This document shows positions 25,143 through 33,413 of a DNA stretch of 38,862 nt, piece by piece (within the stretch, counting starts at the first letter, position 1; each line of letters begins with the position of its first letter). Made by a program: the position numbers and the translations under genes. This stretch comes from CAYLLD01 sp964425135 (lineage in GTDB: Bacteria; Pseudomonadota; Alphaproteobacteria; Rhodobacterales; Rhodobacteraceae). Below the pieces are notes generated by a model. That model made no database searches, was not told where the DNA came from, and was given only the letters and a program-made list of their open reading frames with translations. The stretch spans positions 1 to 38,862 of the forward strand of contig CAYRKW010000029.1 in NCBI GenBank assembly GCA_964425135.1, written 5' to 3'.

Positions 25143-25367
25143 GAAGTCCTCCCTTTTTATTCTTTATTGTTAAGGCGTAAGACCTCGCCTCGATTGAGTC
25201 AAATATACCGAATGCTAAAAACGTCACCCTGCAGGGACAATAAGACCTTTGTCTTGCGCCGCAGAGCAGCAGCCGTGAACCCGACCGCAGACAAATCCGT
25301 CGCTGGCATATTGCGCAGACGACGCGCATAAGGGCATTTGAGTGTCGCAACAGGAGGAACTGCACGC

Positions 25368-26198
25368 GTGATTGCCGGGTTTACCATCGCCTCTCTCATC
25401 GGCCTGACCATCGGCTTGCTGATCACCGGTGCAATTGCAGGCGTGATTGCAGGACTTCTGGGCGTCGGCGGCGGCATCATTATCGTGCCCGTTCTCATCG
25501 TCGTAGCCGAAATATTCGATGTACCACGCGAAACTGCGATGCTGCTTGTTGTCGGCACATCGCTAGCAACCATCGTCCCCACGTCCATCTCCTCCGCCCG
25601 TGCCCATAACCGAAAAGGCGCAATAGACCGCGATATACTGCGCGGCTGGACACCTGGCATATTCATCGGCGCACTCCTTGGCGGCATCGCATCGAAATAT
25701 CTGGGATCCGACGGGCTGACACTCGTATTCGGCGTCGTGGCACTTGCCGTATCGATCAATCTGGCACTGCCCAAACCCATCGTCTTGGCCCCAGCACCGC
25801 CAAACAAGCGAACGAAACAATCCGTCCTATCGCTCCCCATCGGTTTCACCTCCGCATTGATGGGCATCGGCGGCGGCACGCTTTCGGTACCGGTCATGTC
25901 GATGTTGTCGGTCCCCGTCCACCGGGCCGTTGCCACCGCCTCGGTTTTCGGGCTGGCCATCGCGCTTCCAGCGGTTTGCGGGTTCATTTGGGCTGGCTGG
26001 GGCGCACCGGGGCGCCCGCCCGGATCGCTCGGCTACGTCAACCTCCCCGCCGCCATCATTATCTTTTCCATGAGCGTTCTTACAGCGCCACTGGGCGCAA
26101 ACATCGCCCATAAACTCCCCGCACGCGGCCTGAAAATTGCCTTCGCAGGATTTCTGTTCATAAGCGCCCTGCGCATGCTTTGGAGGCTTTCAAGCTAG
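25368..26198 (+). CDS. TauE/SafE (DUF81) family membrane permease
   Basis: A polytopic inner-membrane protein of the sulfite exporter/anion transporter family, 276 residues from GTG 25368. That start is chosen because AGGAGG (25352-25357) lies 10 nt upstream; an in-frame TTG at 25338 would add ten residues including the ribosome-binding site itself. The duplicated family motif is visible in both halves: GVIAGLLGVGGGIIIVPVL and TSALMGIGGGTLSVPVM. Substrates in the family include sulfite, sulfoacetate and other organosulfur anions. It is divergent from coxS and convergent with the thiolase gene; no functional link is evident. Confidence 0.88.
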   Translation: MIAGFTIASLIGLTIGLLITGAIAGVIAGLLGVGGGIIIVPVLIVVAEIFDVPRETAMLLVVGTSLATIVPTSISSARAHNRKGAIDRDILRGWTPGIFIGALLGGIASKYLGSDGLTLVFGVVALAVSINLALPKPIVLAPAPPNKRTKQSVLSLPIGFTSALMGIGGGTLSVPVMSMLSVPVHRAVATASVFGLAIALPAVCGFIWAGWGAPGRPPGSLGYVNLPAAIIIFSMSVLTAPLGANIAHKLPARGLKIAFAGFLFISALRMLWRLSS

Positions 26199-26212
26199 CA
26201 CTCTGAAAACAA

Positions 26213-27418
26213 TCAAACCCGCGCCAAAGCCATCGCCACACCCTGCCCAACACCGACACACATGGTGCAAAGAGCGGATTTCGCAGACCCGTTCGACATC
26301 TCCAAAGCCGCCGTCCCAACCAGACGCGCGCCGGACATGCCCAGCGGGTGCCCCAACGCAATCGCCCCGCCGTTTGGGTTCACATGCGTCCCTGCCTCGT
26401 CGATCCCAAGCGCGCGCAGCACCGCCACCCCCTGCGCTGCAAAGGCCTCGTTCAACTCAACAATTTCAAAATCGCGCGGCGCGGCGCCAAGTCGTGCGCA
26501 GAGCTTCTCTGTCGCAGGCACCGGCCCGATCCCCATCACACGCGGCGCAACCCCGGCGCTCGCCGACCCTTCTATACGCGCCAGAGGCGTCAGATCGTAG
26601 CGCGCAATCGCCGCTTCTGAGGCAATCAACAGCGCCGCCGCCCCGTCATTCACGCCCGACGCATTCCCAGCCGTAACTGATCCGCCGTCCCGAAACGGCG
26701 TGCGCAATCCGGCGAGCTTTTCGGCCGTCGTCGCCCGCGGATGCTCATCCACCTCCACCGTGACAGCATCCCCCGTGCGCGCCGGCACAGTCACCGCACA
26801 AATTTCCTCTGCCAGTCGCCCCGAAGCCTGCGCCGCCGCCGCTCTATCTTGCGAGCGCAAGGCAAATGCGTCCTGATCCGCGCGCGAAATCTCATAGTCC
26901 TCGGCCACATTCTCTGCCGTTTCCGGCATGCTATCGATCCCATACTGCCGCTCGATCTGTGCATTGACGAAACGCCAGCCAATCGTCGTATCAAAAATCT
27001 CCGCCCTTCGATCAAACGCACTGCCGGATTTGGGCATCACAAAAGGCGCACGCGACATGCTCTCAACACCACCCGCAAGGATCATCTCCGCCTCACCGCT
27101 TGCAATTGCCCGCGCTGCGACAGAGACCGCATCCATGCCGGAGGCGCACAAACGGTTGAGCGTTAGCGCAGGCACCGTCTCCGGTATCCCCGCAAGCAGT
27201 GACGCCATGCGTGCAACATTACGATTGTCCTCGCCAGCCTGATTGGCGCACCCCATGACAACCTCGTCAACGGCGCCCCAATCTACATTCTCATGGCGAG
27301 CCATCAGTGCCCGAAGCGGCACCGCCGCCAAATCGTCAGGCCGCACATGCGCCAAAGCGCCGGCATACCGCCCAATCGGCGTGCGAAGATAACTGCAAAC
27401 AAATGCCCGGTTCGTCAC
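26213..27418 (-). CDS. pcaF: Acetyl-CoA acyltransferase, PcaF-like (beta-ketoadipyl-CoA thiolase)
   Basis: A 401-residue thiolase. The nucleophilic Cys91 lies in LNRLCASGMDAV, the His in GGAIALGHPLGMSGAR, and the second Cys in TMCVGVGQG near the C-terminus. The stretch GEAEMILAGGVESMSRAPFVM and the length of 401 fit PcaF/PaaJ, which cleave 3-oxoadipyl-CoA to succinyl-CoA and acetyl-CoA in aromatic catabolism. A general acetyl-CoA acetyltransferase is the alternative. It stands alone: no pcaIJ or other aromatic genes are adjacent. It converges on the TauE gene with 14 nt between the stops. Confidence 0.82.
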   Translation of the reverse strand: MTNRAFVCSYLRTPIGRYAGALAHVRPDDLAAVPLRALMARHENVDWGAVDEVVMGCANQAGEDNRNVARMASLLAGIPETVPALTLNRLCASGMDAVSVAARAIASGEAEMILAGGVESMSRAPFVMPKSGSAFDRRAEIFDTTIGWRFVNAQIERQYGIDSMPETAENVAEDYEISRADQDAFALRSQDRAAAAQASGRLAEEICAVTVPARTGDAVTVEVDEHPRATTAEKLAGLRTPFRDGGSVTAGNASGVNDGAAALLIASEAAIARYDLTPLARIEGSASAGVAPRVMGIGPVPATEKLCARLGAAPRDFEIVELNEAFAAQGVAVLRALGIDEAGTHVNPNGGAIALGHPLGMSGARLVGTAALEMSNGSAKSALCTMCVGVGQGVAMALARV

Positions 27419-27581
27419 TCGTCGATCCCTTATTGATACGTCCGCGCATTAATGACTGAATTGCGCACACGGGCAACCCACAAGAACACAACAATCGTTG
27501 CAAAACGTCCAACACAGTTGAAACGTGACACAAGTTGTGATGATCTTTCGCAAATGTGCTGGAATAGGGTGATACTGCGCG

Positions 27582-28556
27582 ATGTTGATCGACAATCTTC
27601 AATACGCCAAATGGTCGGAAAAGATATTCCGCCAAATGCGCGAAGGCGGCGTCGATGCAGTACATGTCACCATCGCCTACCACGAGAATTTCCGTGAAAC
27701 CGTCCTGAATTTCGAGCGTTGGAACCGCTGGTTTGAACAATTCCCGGACCTCATCATGAAGGGCCAATGGGCCAACGACGTGGATCTCGCGCGCCAGACG
27801 GGTCGCACCGCGATATTCTTCGGTTTCCAGAATCCAAGCCCCATCGAGGATGACATAGGATTGATCGAAATCGTCCACAGCCTCGGCGCGCGCTTCATGC
27901 AGCTCACCTACAACAACCAATCCCTGCTCGCGACGGGCTGTTACGAGAGCGAGGACACCGGCATCACCCGCATGGGCAAACAAGTGATTAAAGAGATGAA
28001 TCGCGTTGGCCTCGTCATCGACATGAGCCATTCTGCCGACCGCTCCACCATCGACGCGGCAGATCTGTCCGCGCGGCCCATCGCCATCACCCACGCCAAT
28101 CCCCACGACTGGTGCCCGGCCCTGCGCAACAAACGCGACGATGTGATCCGCGCGGTGACGCAAAATGGCGGCATGCTCGGCTTCTCGCTCTATCCGCACC
28201 ACCTGAAAGACAAAACCGACTGCTCGCTGCAAAGCTTCTGCGAAATGATTGCGCGGACAGCGGATAAATACGGCGTGCAAAATCTCGGTATCGGATCTGA
28301 TCTGTGCCAGGACCAACCCGACAGTGTGGTGGAGTGGATGCGGGTTGGGCGCTGGAGCAAAGAGATAGACTATGGCGAAGGTTCCGCCGCGGCCCCCGGC
28401 TTTCCGCCCATGCCGGAGTGGTTTCAGGACAACCGCGATTTTTCCAACATCGCAGGCGGCCTCAAAGCCGTTGGCATGAGCGAAGTCGAGATCGCAGGCG
28501 TCATGGGTGACAACTGGCACCGGTTTTATACCGAAAACTTCACACCGTTAGGGTAG
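27582..28556 (+). CDS. M19 (renal dipeptidase)-like protein, divergent metal site
   Basis: A 324-residue protein of the membrane dipeptidase (M19) fold by overall pattern: LVIDMSHSADRSTIDAADLS then IAITHANPH (H150 and H171), and LGIGSDLCQD later. The N-terminal HxD metal motif of canonical members is replaced by MLIDNLQYAKW, and the bridging Glu region reads FGFQNPSPIED with Gln. It therefore lacks several metal ligands. A similar divergent dipeptidase (PA5396 type) lies beside dimethylglycine catabolism genes in Pseudomonas, from memory. AGGGTGA lies upstream of the ATG. First gene of a six-gene operon. The role may be hydrolysis of a small amide rather than a dipeptide. Confidence 0.8.
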   Translation: MLIDNLQYAKWSEKIFRQMREGGVDAVHVTIAYHENFRETVLNFERWNRWFEQFPDLIMKGQWANDVDLARQTGRTAIFFGFQNPSPIEDDIGLIEIVHSLGARFMQLTYNNQSLLATGCYESEDTGITRMGKQVIKEMNRVGLVIDMSHSADRSTIDAADLSARPIAITHANPHDWCPALRNKRDDVIRAVTQNGGMLGFSLYPHHLKDKTDCSLQSFCEMIARTADKYGVQNLGIGSDLCQDQPDSVVEWMRVGRWSKEIDYGEGSAAAPGFPPMPEWFQDNRDFSNIAGGLKAVGMSEVEIAGVMGDNWHRFYTENFTPLG

Positions 28557-28564
28557 GAACGACC

Positions 28565-30268
28565 ATGGCGCTCAAACCGGACACACGGTCAGATTACCAT
28601 ATGCGCACACCTTCGCACGTGATGCGACTCTCGCGCCTTGGCTCTTTCCACCAGTCGCGCCTGTCGTTCATGCGCATCCTAACACGGTGCATCGCGCGCG
28701 ACGCATGGCGCTTTTCCCGTCCGGTTTTTGAAATCAACGAAAATGGTGTTGGCCATGCGGTCTATTGTGCGCACACGCCGGATCGGACCTATTCGCTGAT
28801 CGCATTTGCGCATGACATACCCGAAACCGCGCGGTCCGACCGCGTGATCGCGCAAGCGTGGGACAGTACGTTTACTCTCTTCGACGGTGTGCCAACCAGC
28901 GAAGATATCGCGCGACTTGCTCAGAATATTCCGCTGCAAGAAGCAGGGCGCGTCACGCAAACCGAACTTTCCGTCTCCCGCGCCAACCGTTCCGTCCGGC
29001 TGTGGGAGCATGTGATCTCCCGCCTTGCCAGCGGACAGCAGCCCGACATCGACGAGATCACGAAAGTCGGCTACCTGATGCGCACCACCGCCGTCTACGG
29101 CTCGGGCAAACTGGGCGCAGCGGATCGCGAAATGATCGCCGCGCGCCCCGAATGCGCTGCGCCGTTTCAGATCGAGATGCTGTCCGTCTATCTCACCCGC
29201 ACCTATGTCCGCGATCTGGCGCAGCATATGGCCAATCTACGCGGCGGTCCAAAAGCAGCCAAGCTCGATCCGGGAATCGCGCGTGCGATGGGTATCGGCA
29301 ATTCCACCGGTCTTGGCATGGCGCCCTTCCTGCTCAACCATCCGCAGCTCTTTCACAACTGGATCGTCGCCCGCGAAACCGCCATCGCGCGGGTTCGCAG
29401 CGTTGCGCGTGCGAGCCCCGCCGAAATTGCGCTGTTCAATGACCTGCTCGCCCGCTCGATCCAGTCCGCCGACCTCTGGCGGTCCGAGCATCCGGTTCAG
29501 GTGCAAAAACTGACCCAACTGCGCATTGATCTTCAAACGCTTGCAGCACATATCCCCAACGCTGACCTGTCCGGCAATCTGCCGTGGGATCGTCTTCTGC
29601 GCTGGGCCGACGACGCGCTCGGCGAGGACGCTCAAGAATGCCTCGCTTCACTCATCCTGGAGCCTTATCCTTATCTAACCGATCCGCTCGCGCACGAAAT
29701 GTCTGACGCTAACTCAAGCCTATGTCGCATCAATGGCGCGATGAAAATCTCTGCGCTGGATGCGATCCTGCAAAAGCATTACGCATGGGCCGCTCAAATA
29801 GACTGGTCGCAAAAGAAAAGCGACGCGCGCGTTTGGTATATCTCCGAAGAAAAGCTCGAACCGCGACTGGGCGAGCGATATGACGAACCGATTGCCGATT
29901 ACGAGCAGCCGCTCTGCCCCGGTCGCGATGCCAAGGCGCTGATGGATGCGCTGGCCGCGTGGGATGCCACGCAAACCACCGCCGCCTTCCTGCTCGCCCA
30001 TCCAGAGCATCGACACATGGTCCGCCGCGCGCAGATCGTCGACAACGCGCCCTATGCTGAAATCCGCGACAACACCATCGGCTCCGACCTGATGCCCATC
30101 GATATGCTGCGCTGCAAACTCTCGTTCTTCGGGGCCACGCACTTCGACCCGCGCTCAGACCGTTGGGTGCGAATTTGCCTCTTTGGCAACGCGCCGTATC
30201 CAGAGGAAATCGATGCGAGTAACGCCGATCTCTGGCCCTATCCGCCACACGATCTCACCTCTCAATGA
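28565..30268 (+). CDS. Uncharacterised 567-residue protein in the peptidase/racemase operon
   Basis: I do not recognise the family. The product is a soluble protein, with no signal peptide or obvious membrane segment, rich in Arg and Ala. Conspicuous stretches are GIGNSTGLGMAPFLLNHPQL around residues 240-260, ILEPYPYLTDPLAHEMSDA around 360-380, and an acidic-aromatic C-terminus. It is a real gene: AGGAA lies 7 nt before the ATG, spacing from the upstream gene is 8 nt, and the stop overlaps the DUF3726 gene as ATGA. Position between an M19-like protein and the DUF3726 protein suggests they act together, perhaps as an enzyme and accessory subunits. Confidence 0.75.
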   Translation: MALKPDTRSDYHMRTPSHVMRLSRLGSFHQSRLSFMRILTRCIARDAWRFSRPVFEINENGVGHAVYCAHTPDRTYSLIAFAHDIPETARSDRVIAQAWDSTFTLFDGVPTSEDIARLAQNIPLQEAGRVTQTELSVSRANRSVRLWEHVISRLASGQQPDIDEITKVGYLMRTTAVYGSGKLGAADREMIAARPECAAPFQIEMLSVYLTRTYVRDLAQHMANLRGGPKAAKLDPGIARAMGIGNSTGLGMAPFLLNHPQLFHNWIVARETAIARVRSVARASPAEIALFNDLLARSIQSADLWRSEHPVQVQKLTQLRIDLQTLAAHIPNADLSGNLPWDRLLRWADDALGEDAQECLASLILEPYPYLTDPLAHEMSDANSSLCRINGAMKISALDAILQKHYAWAAQIDWSQKKSDARVWYISEEKLEPRLGERYDEPIADYEQPLCPGRDAKALMDALAAWDATQTTAAFLLAHPEHRHMVRRAQIVDNAPYAEIRDNTIGSDLMPIDMLRCKLSFFGATHFDPRSDRWVRICLFGNAPYPEEIDASNADLWPYPPHDLTSQ

Positions 30269-30915
30269 GCTACTCTCTCAACGAAATCGAAACACGCGCC
30301 AAACGTGCAGCACGCGGTGCAGGGCAATCCTGGGGCATGGCCGAAGAAACCGGAAAGGCAACCGGCTGGCTCGCATCGTACCACCTGCCAGCAACCGCCC
30401 TTCTCGCAGATCTACTCACTCACAACGATCAAATCGCCCATGCACAAACCTCCCCACAATCACTGGACATACCGTGGCGCGCGCCATCGGGACGGCTCTG
30501 CCCGCTCGCCAGTGGCGCGGCGCTGGTTGATTGCATCCACATGCTGATCCACGCCAAATGCATAACGCTCTCAACCATCTCCCACCCCCTCCTGATCGTC
30601 CCCTTCGCCGCATGGAGCGCAGATGCCATCAAACACCCCATCAGCATCACATGGCGCGACATACAAATCGTAACAGACGGCATAAAACTCAGCATCAAGG
30701 GCCCAAAGAACCAACTGTCTACACCCTCTGCCCCCTCTCTAACATGCGCCCTCGCGCCATCCATCGACGCCGATGCCCAACCACCCGGCCAGCGCGGAGA
30801 AGTGGACGCGGACGCATGGGCCAAGCTCGACGCCTTCGCCCATCGCACCTACGCACCGGACACCCCGCAATCTCGGGAACTGGGCGCAGGCGCAGGAGGA
30901 AACGATAATGACTGA
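30265..30915 (+). CDS. DUF3726-like protein of unknown function
   Basis: A 216-residue soluble protein. The N-terminus MSYSLNEIETRAKRAARGAGQSWGMAEETGKATGWLA matches my recollection of the DUF3726 family, seen mostly in Rhodobacterales and relatives. The C-terminus is low-complexity (PSAPSLTCALAPS, then GAGAGGNDND). Start and stop overlap the flanking genes by 4 and 8 nt. The end of the gene contains the AGGAGG ribosome-binding site of the M20 gene. No biochemical function is known to me. Confidence 0.75.
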   Translation: MSYSLNEIETRAKRAARGAGQSWGMAEETGKATGWLASYHLPATALLADLLTHNDQIAHAQTSPQSLDIPWRAPSGRLCPLASGAALVDCIHMLIHAKCITLSTISHPLLIVPFAAWSADAIKHPISITWRDIQIVTDGIKLSIKGPKNQLSTPSAPSLTCALAPSIDADAQPPGQRGEVDADAWAKLDAFAHRTYAPDTPQSRELGAGAGGNDND

Positions 30916-32062
30916 CGCTTTCATCGACGCGTTGACCGCATTTCGCCGCGATCTGCACCAGCACCCCGAGCTTGGGTTTCAAGAGACCCGCACCAAGCAC
31001 ATCGTCGCCGACCGCCTGCGCACACTAGGGCTAGAAACCCACGAAGGTGCCGGCGTGATCGGCGTTCTTCGCGCTGGCACAGGCAATCGCGCCATAGCAC
31101 TGCGCGCCGATATGGACGCCCTGCCGATCACAGAGACATCCACCCACGACTATCCCTCAAAAAATAACGGTGTCATGCACGCCTGCGGCCATGATGGTCA
31201 CACGGCCATGCTCATGGGTGCCGCCCAGAAACTCGCAGACGATCCGAGTTTTGACGGCACAGTCGTCTTCCTCTTTCAGCCAAACGAAGAACACGGGCTT
31301 GGTGCGCGCGCCATGATTGACGAGGGCGTGCTGGAAAAATTCCCCGTCGATGAAATATACGCCATCCACAACATGCCTTCCATGCCACTCGGACAGGTTT
31401 CAACCCGCACCGGCATCATCTGCAACAGCGAGACGCTTTTCGAGATCAAGGTGAAGGGCCAAGGCGGGCATGCGTCCATGCCCGAGACCGGCGTTGATGC
31501 GATCACCGTGGGCGCGGAGATCGTTCTGGCGCTGCAAACCATCGTCTCGCGCAAACTTCCCGCTGCCTCCGGCGCGGTGGTTTCGGTCACCGAATTCATC
31601 ACAGACGGGCAACGCAATGTGCTGCCCGGCAACACCACGCTCAAAGGCGATTACCGCGCCCGCTCGCCACAAGATCGCGAACAGATCGAGCGGTTCATGT
31701 CACAGATCGTGGGCGGCGTCGGTGTAACCCATGGCATCGACGCCAGCGTTTCCTTCTCGACGCAATTCGTGGAAACCATCAACGCAGCCGAGCCGGTCGA
31801 AGCCGTCTACCGCGCGGCCCAATCCATGGGCTGCGATCTGGTCAAGGAACGCCCGCCAATGAGCTTTTCCGAAGATTTCGCCCAGTTCTCATCTAAGGTG
31901 CCAGGATGTTTCCTGCTCTTGGGTAATGGAGAGCAAGGCCCCCACGCCCGCCCGCTCCACGCTTCCGACTACGACTTCAATGATGCGCTGCTGCCCATCG
32001 GCTCCGACTTCTGGGTCAACCTCGTCAAAGACCGCCTGCCATTGCAGGAGACGCCATCATGA
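30908..32062 (+). CDS. M20-family amidohydrolase (hippurate hydrolase-like)
   Basis: A 384-residue metal-dependent amidohydrolase of the M20D group. These remove N-acyl groups from amino acids (hippurate, indole-3-acetyl amino acids, N-acetyl-diaminopimelate). The start is ATG 30908, preceded by AGGAGG; longer in-frame openings upstream overlap DUF3726 and are ignored. Metal and catalytic residues are visible in LRADMDALPI, HACGHDGHTAML, FQPNEEHGLGARAMI, the dimerisation region KGQGGHASMPETGVDAI and the C-terminal LLGNGEQGPHARPLHASDYDFND. It overlaps the upstream gene by 8 nt and a short ORF downstream by 4 nt. Confidence 0.9.
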   Translation: MTDAFIDALTAFRRDLHQHPELGFQETRTKHIVADRLRTLGLETHEGAGVIGVLRAGTGNRAIALRADMDALPITETSTHDYPSKNNGVMHACGHDGHTAMLMGAAQKLADDPSFDGTVVFLFQPNEEHGLGARAMIDEGVLEKFPVDEIYAIHNMPSMPLGQVSTRTGIICNSETLFEIKVKGQGGHASMPETGVDAITVGAEIVLALQTIVSRKLPAASGAVVSVTEFITDGQRNVLPGNTTLKGDYRARSPQDREQIERFMSQIVGGVGVTHGIDASVSFSTQFVETINAAEPVEAVYRAAQSMGCDLVKERPPMSFSEDFAQFSSKVPGCFLLLGNGEQGPHARPLHASDYDFNDALLPIGSDFWVNLVKDRLPLQETPS

Positions 32063-32253
32063 CAGAGATGCCTGGCTACAGCTTTGCTCAAAGCGCAAAG
32101 GACAGCCCCCGAACCTGGGTGGGTGCGCAAGCACCCTCCCGTGGGGAGGTTCGGGTGCTGTCCGGCGGTGCCGGACGAACGCTTGTTGATATTCAGCGCC
32201 CCACCGCAGAGCTAGAACCATTCACGCACAGCATCCAAGTGACCCCATCATGA
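32059..32253 (+). CDS. Possible 64-residue ORF bridging the M20 and M24 genes
   Basis: A short reading frame whose ATG overlaps the M20 stop (ATGA) and whose stop overlaps the M24 start (ATGA). This suggests translation through the interval and coupling to the M24 gene, which itself has only a weak ribosome-binding site. The product resembles nothing I know. Its middle third is encoded by the palindromic element at 32100-32163, so the peptide there is dictated by DNA structure. It may be a non-functional coupling frame rather than a protein gene. Confidence 0.35.
   Translation: MTEMPGYSFAQSAKDSPRTWVGAQAPSRGEVRVLSGGAGRTLVDIQRPTAELEPFTHSIQVTPS
32100..32163. repeat. Large palindromic element with GCAA-capped hairpin
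   Basis: GGACAGCCCCCGAACCT (32100-32116) pairs with AGGTTCGGGTGCTGTCC (32147-32163) at 16 of 17 positions. Directly inside, GGGTGGGTGC (32117-32126) and GCACCCTCCC (32131-32140) pair with one mismatch around a GCAA tetraloop. A 6-nt bulge (32141-32146) is the only asymmetry. A separate hairpin, GTCCGGC (32160-32166) with GCCGGAC (32170-32176), overlaps the outer right arm, so the two folds compete. CCTCCC and GGGAGG around 32135-32149 offer another alternative. It resembles dispersed palindromic repeats of bacterial genomes. Only one copy is seen in this window. Confidence 0.75.
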
Positions 32254-33404
32254 CCGCCACCCCCAAACGCGGCTTCAGCACCGATGAATACGCGCAACGC
32301 ACCCAAGCCGCCCAGCGCCAGATGGCAGAACAAGGCCTCGCTGGCATCCTGCTGACAACCGAAACCGAAATCCGTTACTTCAGCGGCTTTCACACCCTGT
32401 TCTGGCAAAGCCCGACCCGCCCGTGGTTCATCTTCGTCCCTGCAACCGGAAAGCCGATCGCGATCATCCCCGAGATCGGCGCGGATCTTATGCGCAAGAC
32501 ATGGCTCGACGACATACGCACATGGCCGGCCCCCACCCCCGACGACGACGGCATCACCCTGCTGATCGACGTGCTGACCGAACACACAAGCGCCGCCAAA
32601 ACCATCGGGCTCCTGAAAGGTCATGAGACACATATGCGCATGCCGCTGGGTGACTTTGAACGCCTGTGCGGCCAGCTCCCCGGCGTCACATTCACCGACG
32701 CAACCCCCATCATCCGCAGCCTGCGCATGGTAAAATCCGATGCTGAAATCGCCAAACTTCGCCACATCTGCGCCATCGGCTCTAAAACCTTCGACGCGCT
32801 TCCCACCATCGCCCGCGAAGGCATCGCCCTCGACCAGCTCTTTCGCGAATTTCGCCGCGAAGCGCTGGCACAAGGCGCGGACGATGTGCCCTATCTTGTC
32901 GGTGGCGCAGATCAGGACGGCTATAGCGATGTGATCTCGCCGCCATCGGACCGGAAGCTCAGCAAGGGTGATGTACTGATGCTCGACACGGGCGCGACGT
33001 GGGACGGGTACTTCTGCGATTTCGACCGCAACTGGTCCATCGGTCCCGCTACCGATAGCACCCGCCGCGCCTACGATACGCTCTGGCAGGCAACCGAAGC
33101 GGGCATCGACGCCGCACGCCCTGGCGCAACCTGCCGCGACGTGTTTGATGCAATCACCAAACAGATACGCAGCGCCGGTGACGTCGGACGCATGGGGCAC
33201 GGGCTGGGCATGCAACTCACCGAATGGCCGTCACTTGCGGTATGGGACGACACGCCACTGCGCGAAAACATGGTCATCACCATTGAGCCGTCCATGACCC
33301 TCGCCAACGGCAAAATCATGGTGCATGAGGAGAACATCGTCATTCGCGAAGGCGGCACAGACCTGCTCACCAAACGCGCCACCCCTGAAATACCGATCAT
33401 CTGA
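32250..33404 (+). CDS. M24-family metallopeptidase (Xaa-Pro peptidase/creatinase-like)
   Basis: A 384-residue pita-bread-fold hydrolase with an N-terminal creatinase-type domain (GLAGILLTTETEIRYFSGF) and a C-terminal catalytic domain. The five metal ligands are present in order: LDTGATWDGYFCDFDRNW (two Asp), GRMGHGLGMQL (His), ITIEPSM (Glu) and MVHEENIVI (Glu). Family members cleave Xaa-Pro bonds, creatine or ectoine-type amidines. The start overlaps the short ORF's stop. In this operon it probably hydrolyses a small C-N bond in a catabolic route rather than a protein. Confidence 0.88.
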   Translation: MTATPKRGFSTDEYAQRTQAAQRQMAEQGLAGILLTTETEIRYFSGFHTLFWQSPTRPWFIFVPATGKPIAIIPEIGADLMRKTWLDDIRTWPAPTPDDDGITLLIDVLTEHTSAAKTIGLLKGHETHMRMPLGDFERLCGQLPGVTFTDATPIIRSLRMVKSDAEIAKLRHICAIGSKTFDALPTIAREGIALDQLFREFRREALAQGADDVPYLVGGADQDGYSDVISPPSDRKLSKGDVLMLDTGATWDGYFCDFDRNWSIGPATDSTRRAYDTLWQATEAGIDAARPGATCRDVFDAITKQIRSAGDVGRMGHGLGMQLTEWPSLAVWDDTPLRENMVITIEPSMTLANGKIMVHEENIVIREGGTDLLTKRATPEIPII

Positions 33405-33413
33405 GGCGCGCAC

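Noticed and set aside
26199..26212. Terminator between the convergent TauE and thiolase genes
   Set aside because: Only a 5-bp TTTCA/TGAAA pairing is visible and no T-run follows; too weak to call.
27336..28520. A 394-residue minus-strand frame
   Set aside because: It is antisense to the M19-like gene and runs through the intergenic region into pcaF. No motif or ribosome-binding site supports it.
32100..32176. CRISPR repeat or intrinsic terminator
   Set aside because: There is no repeat-spacer periodicity, and no T-run follows any of the hairpins.
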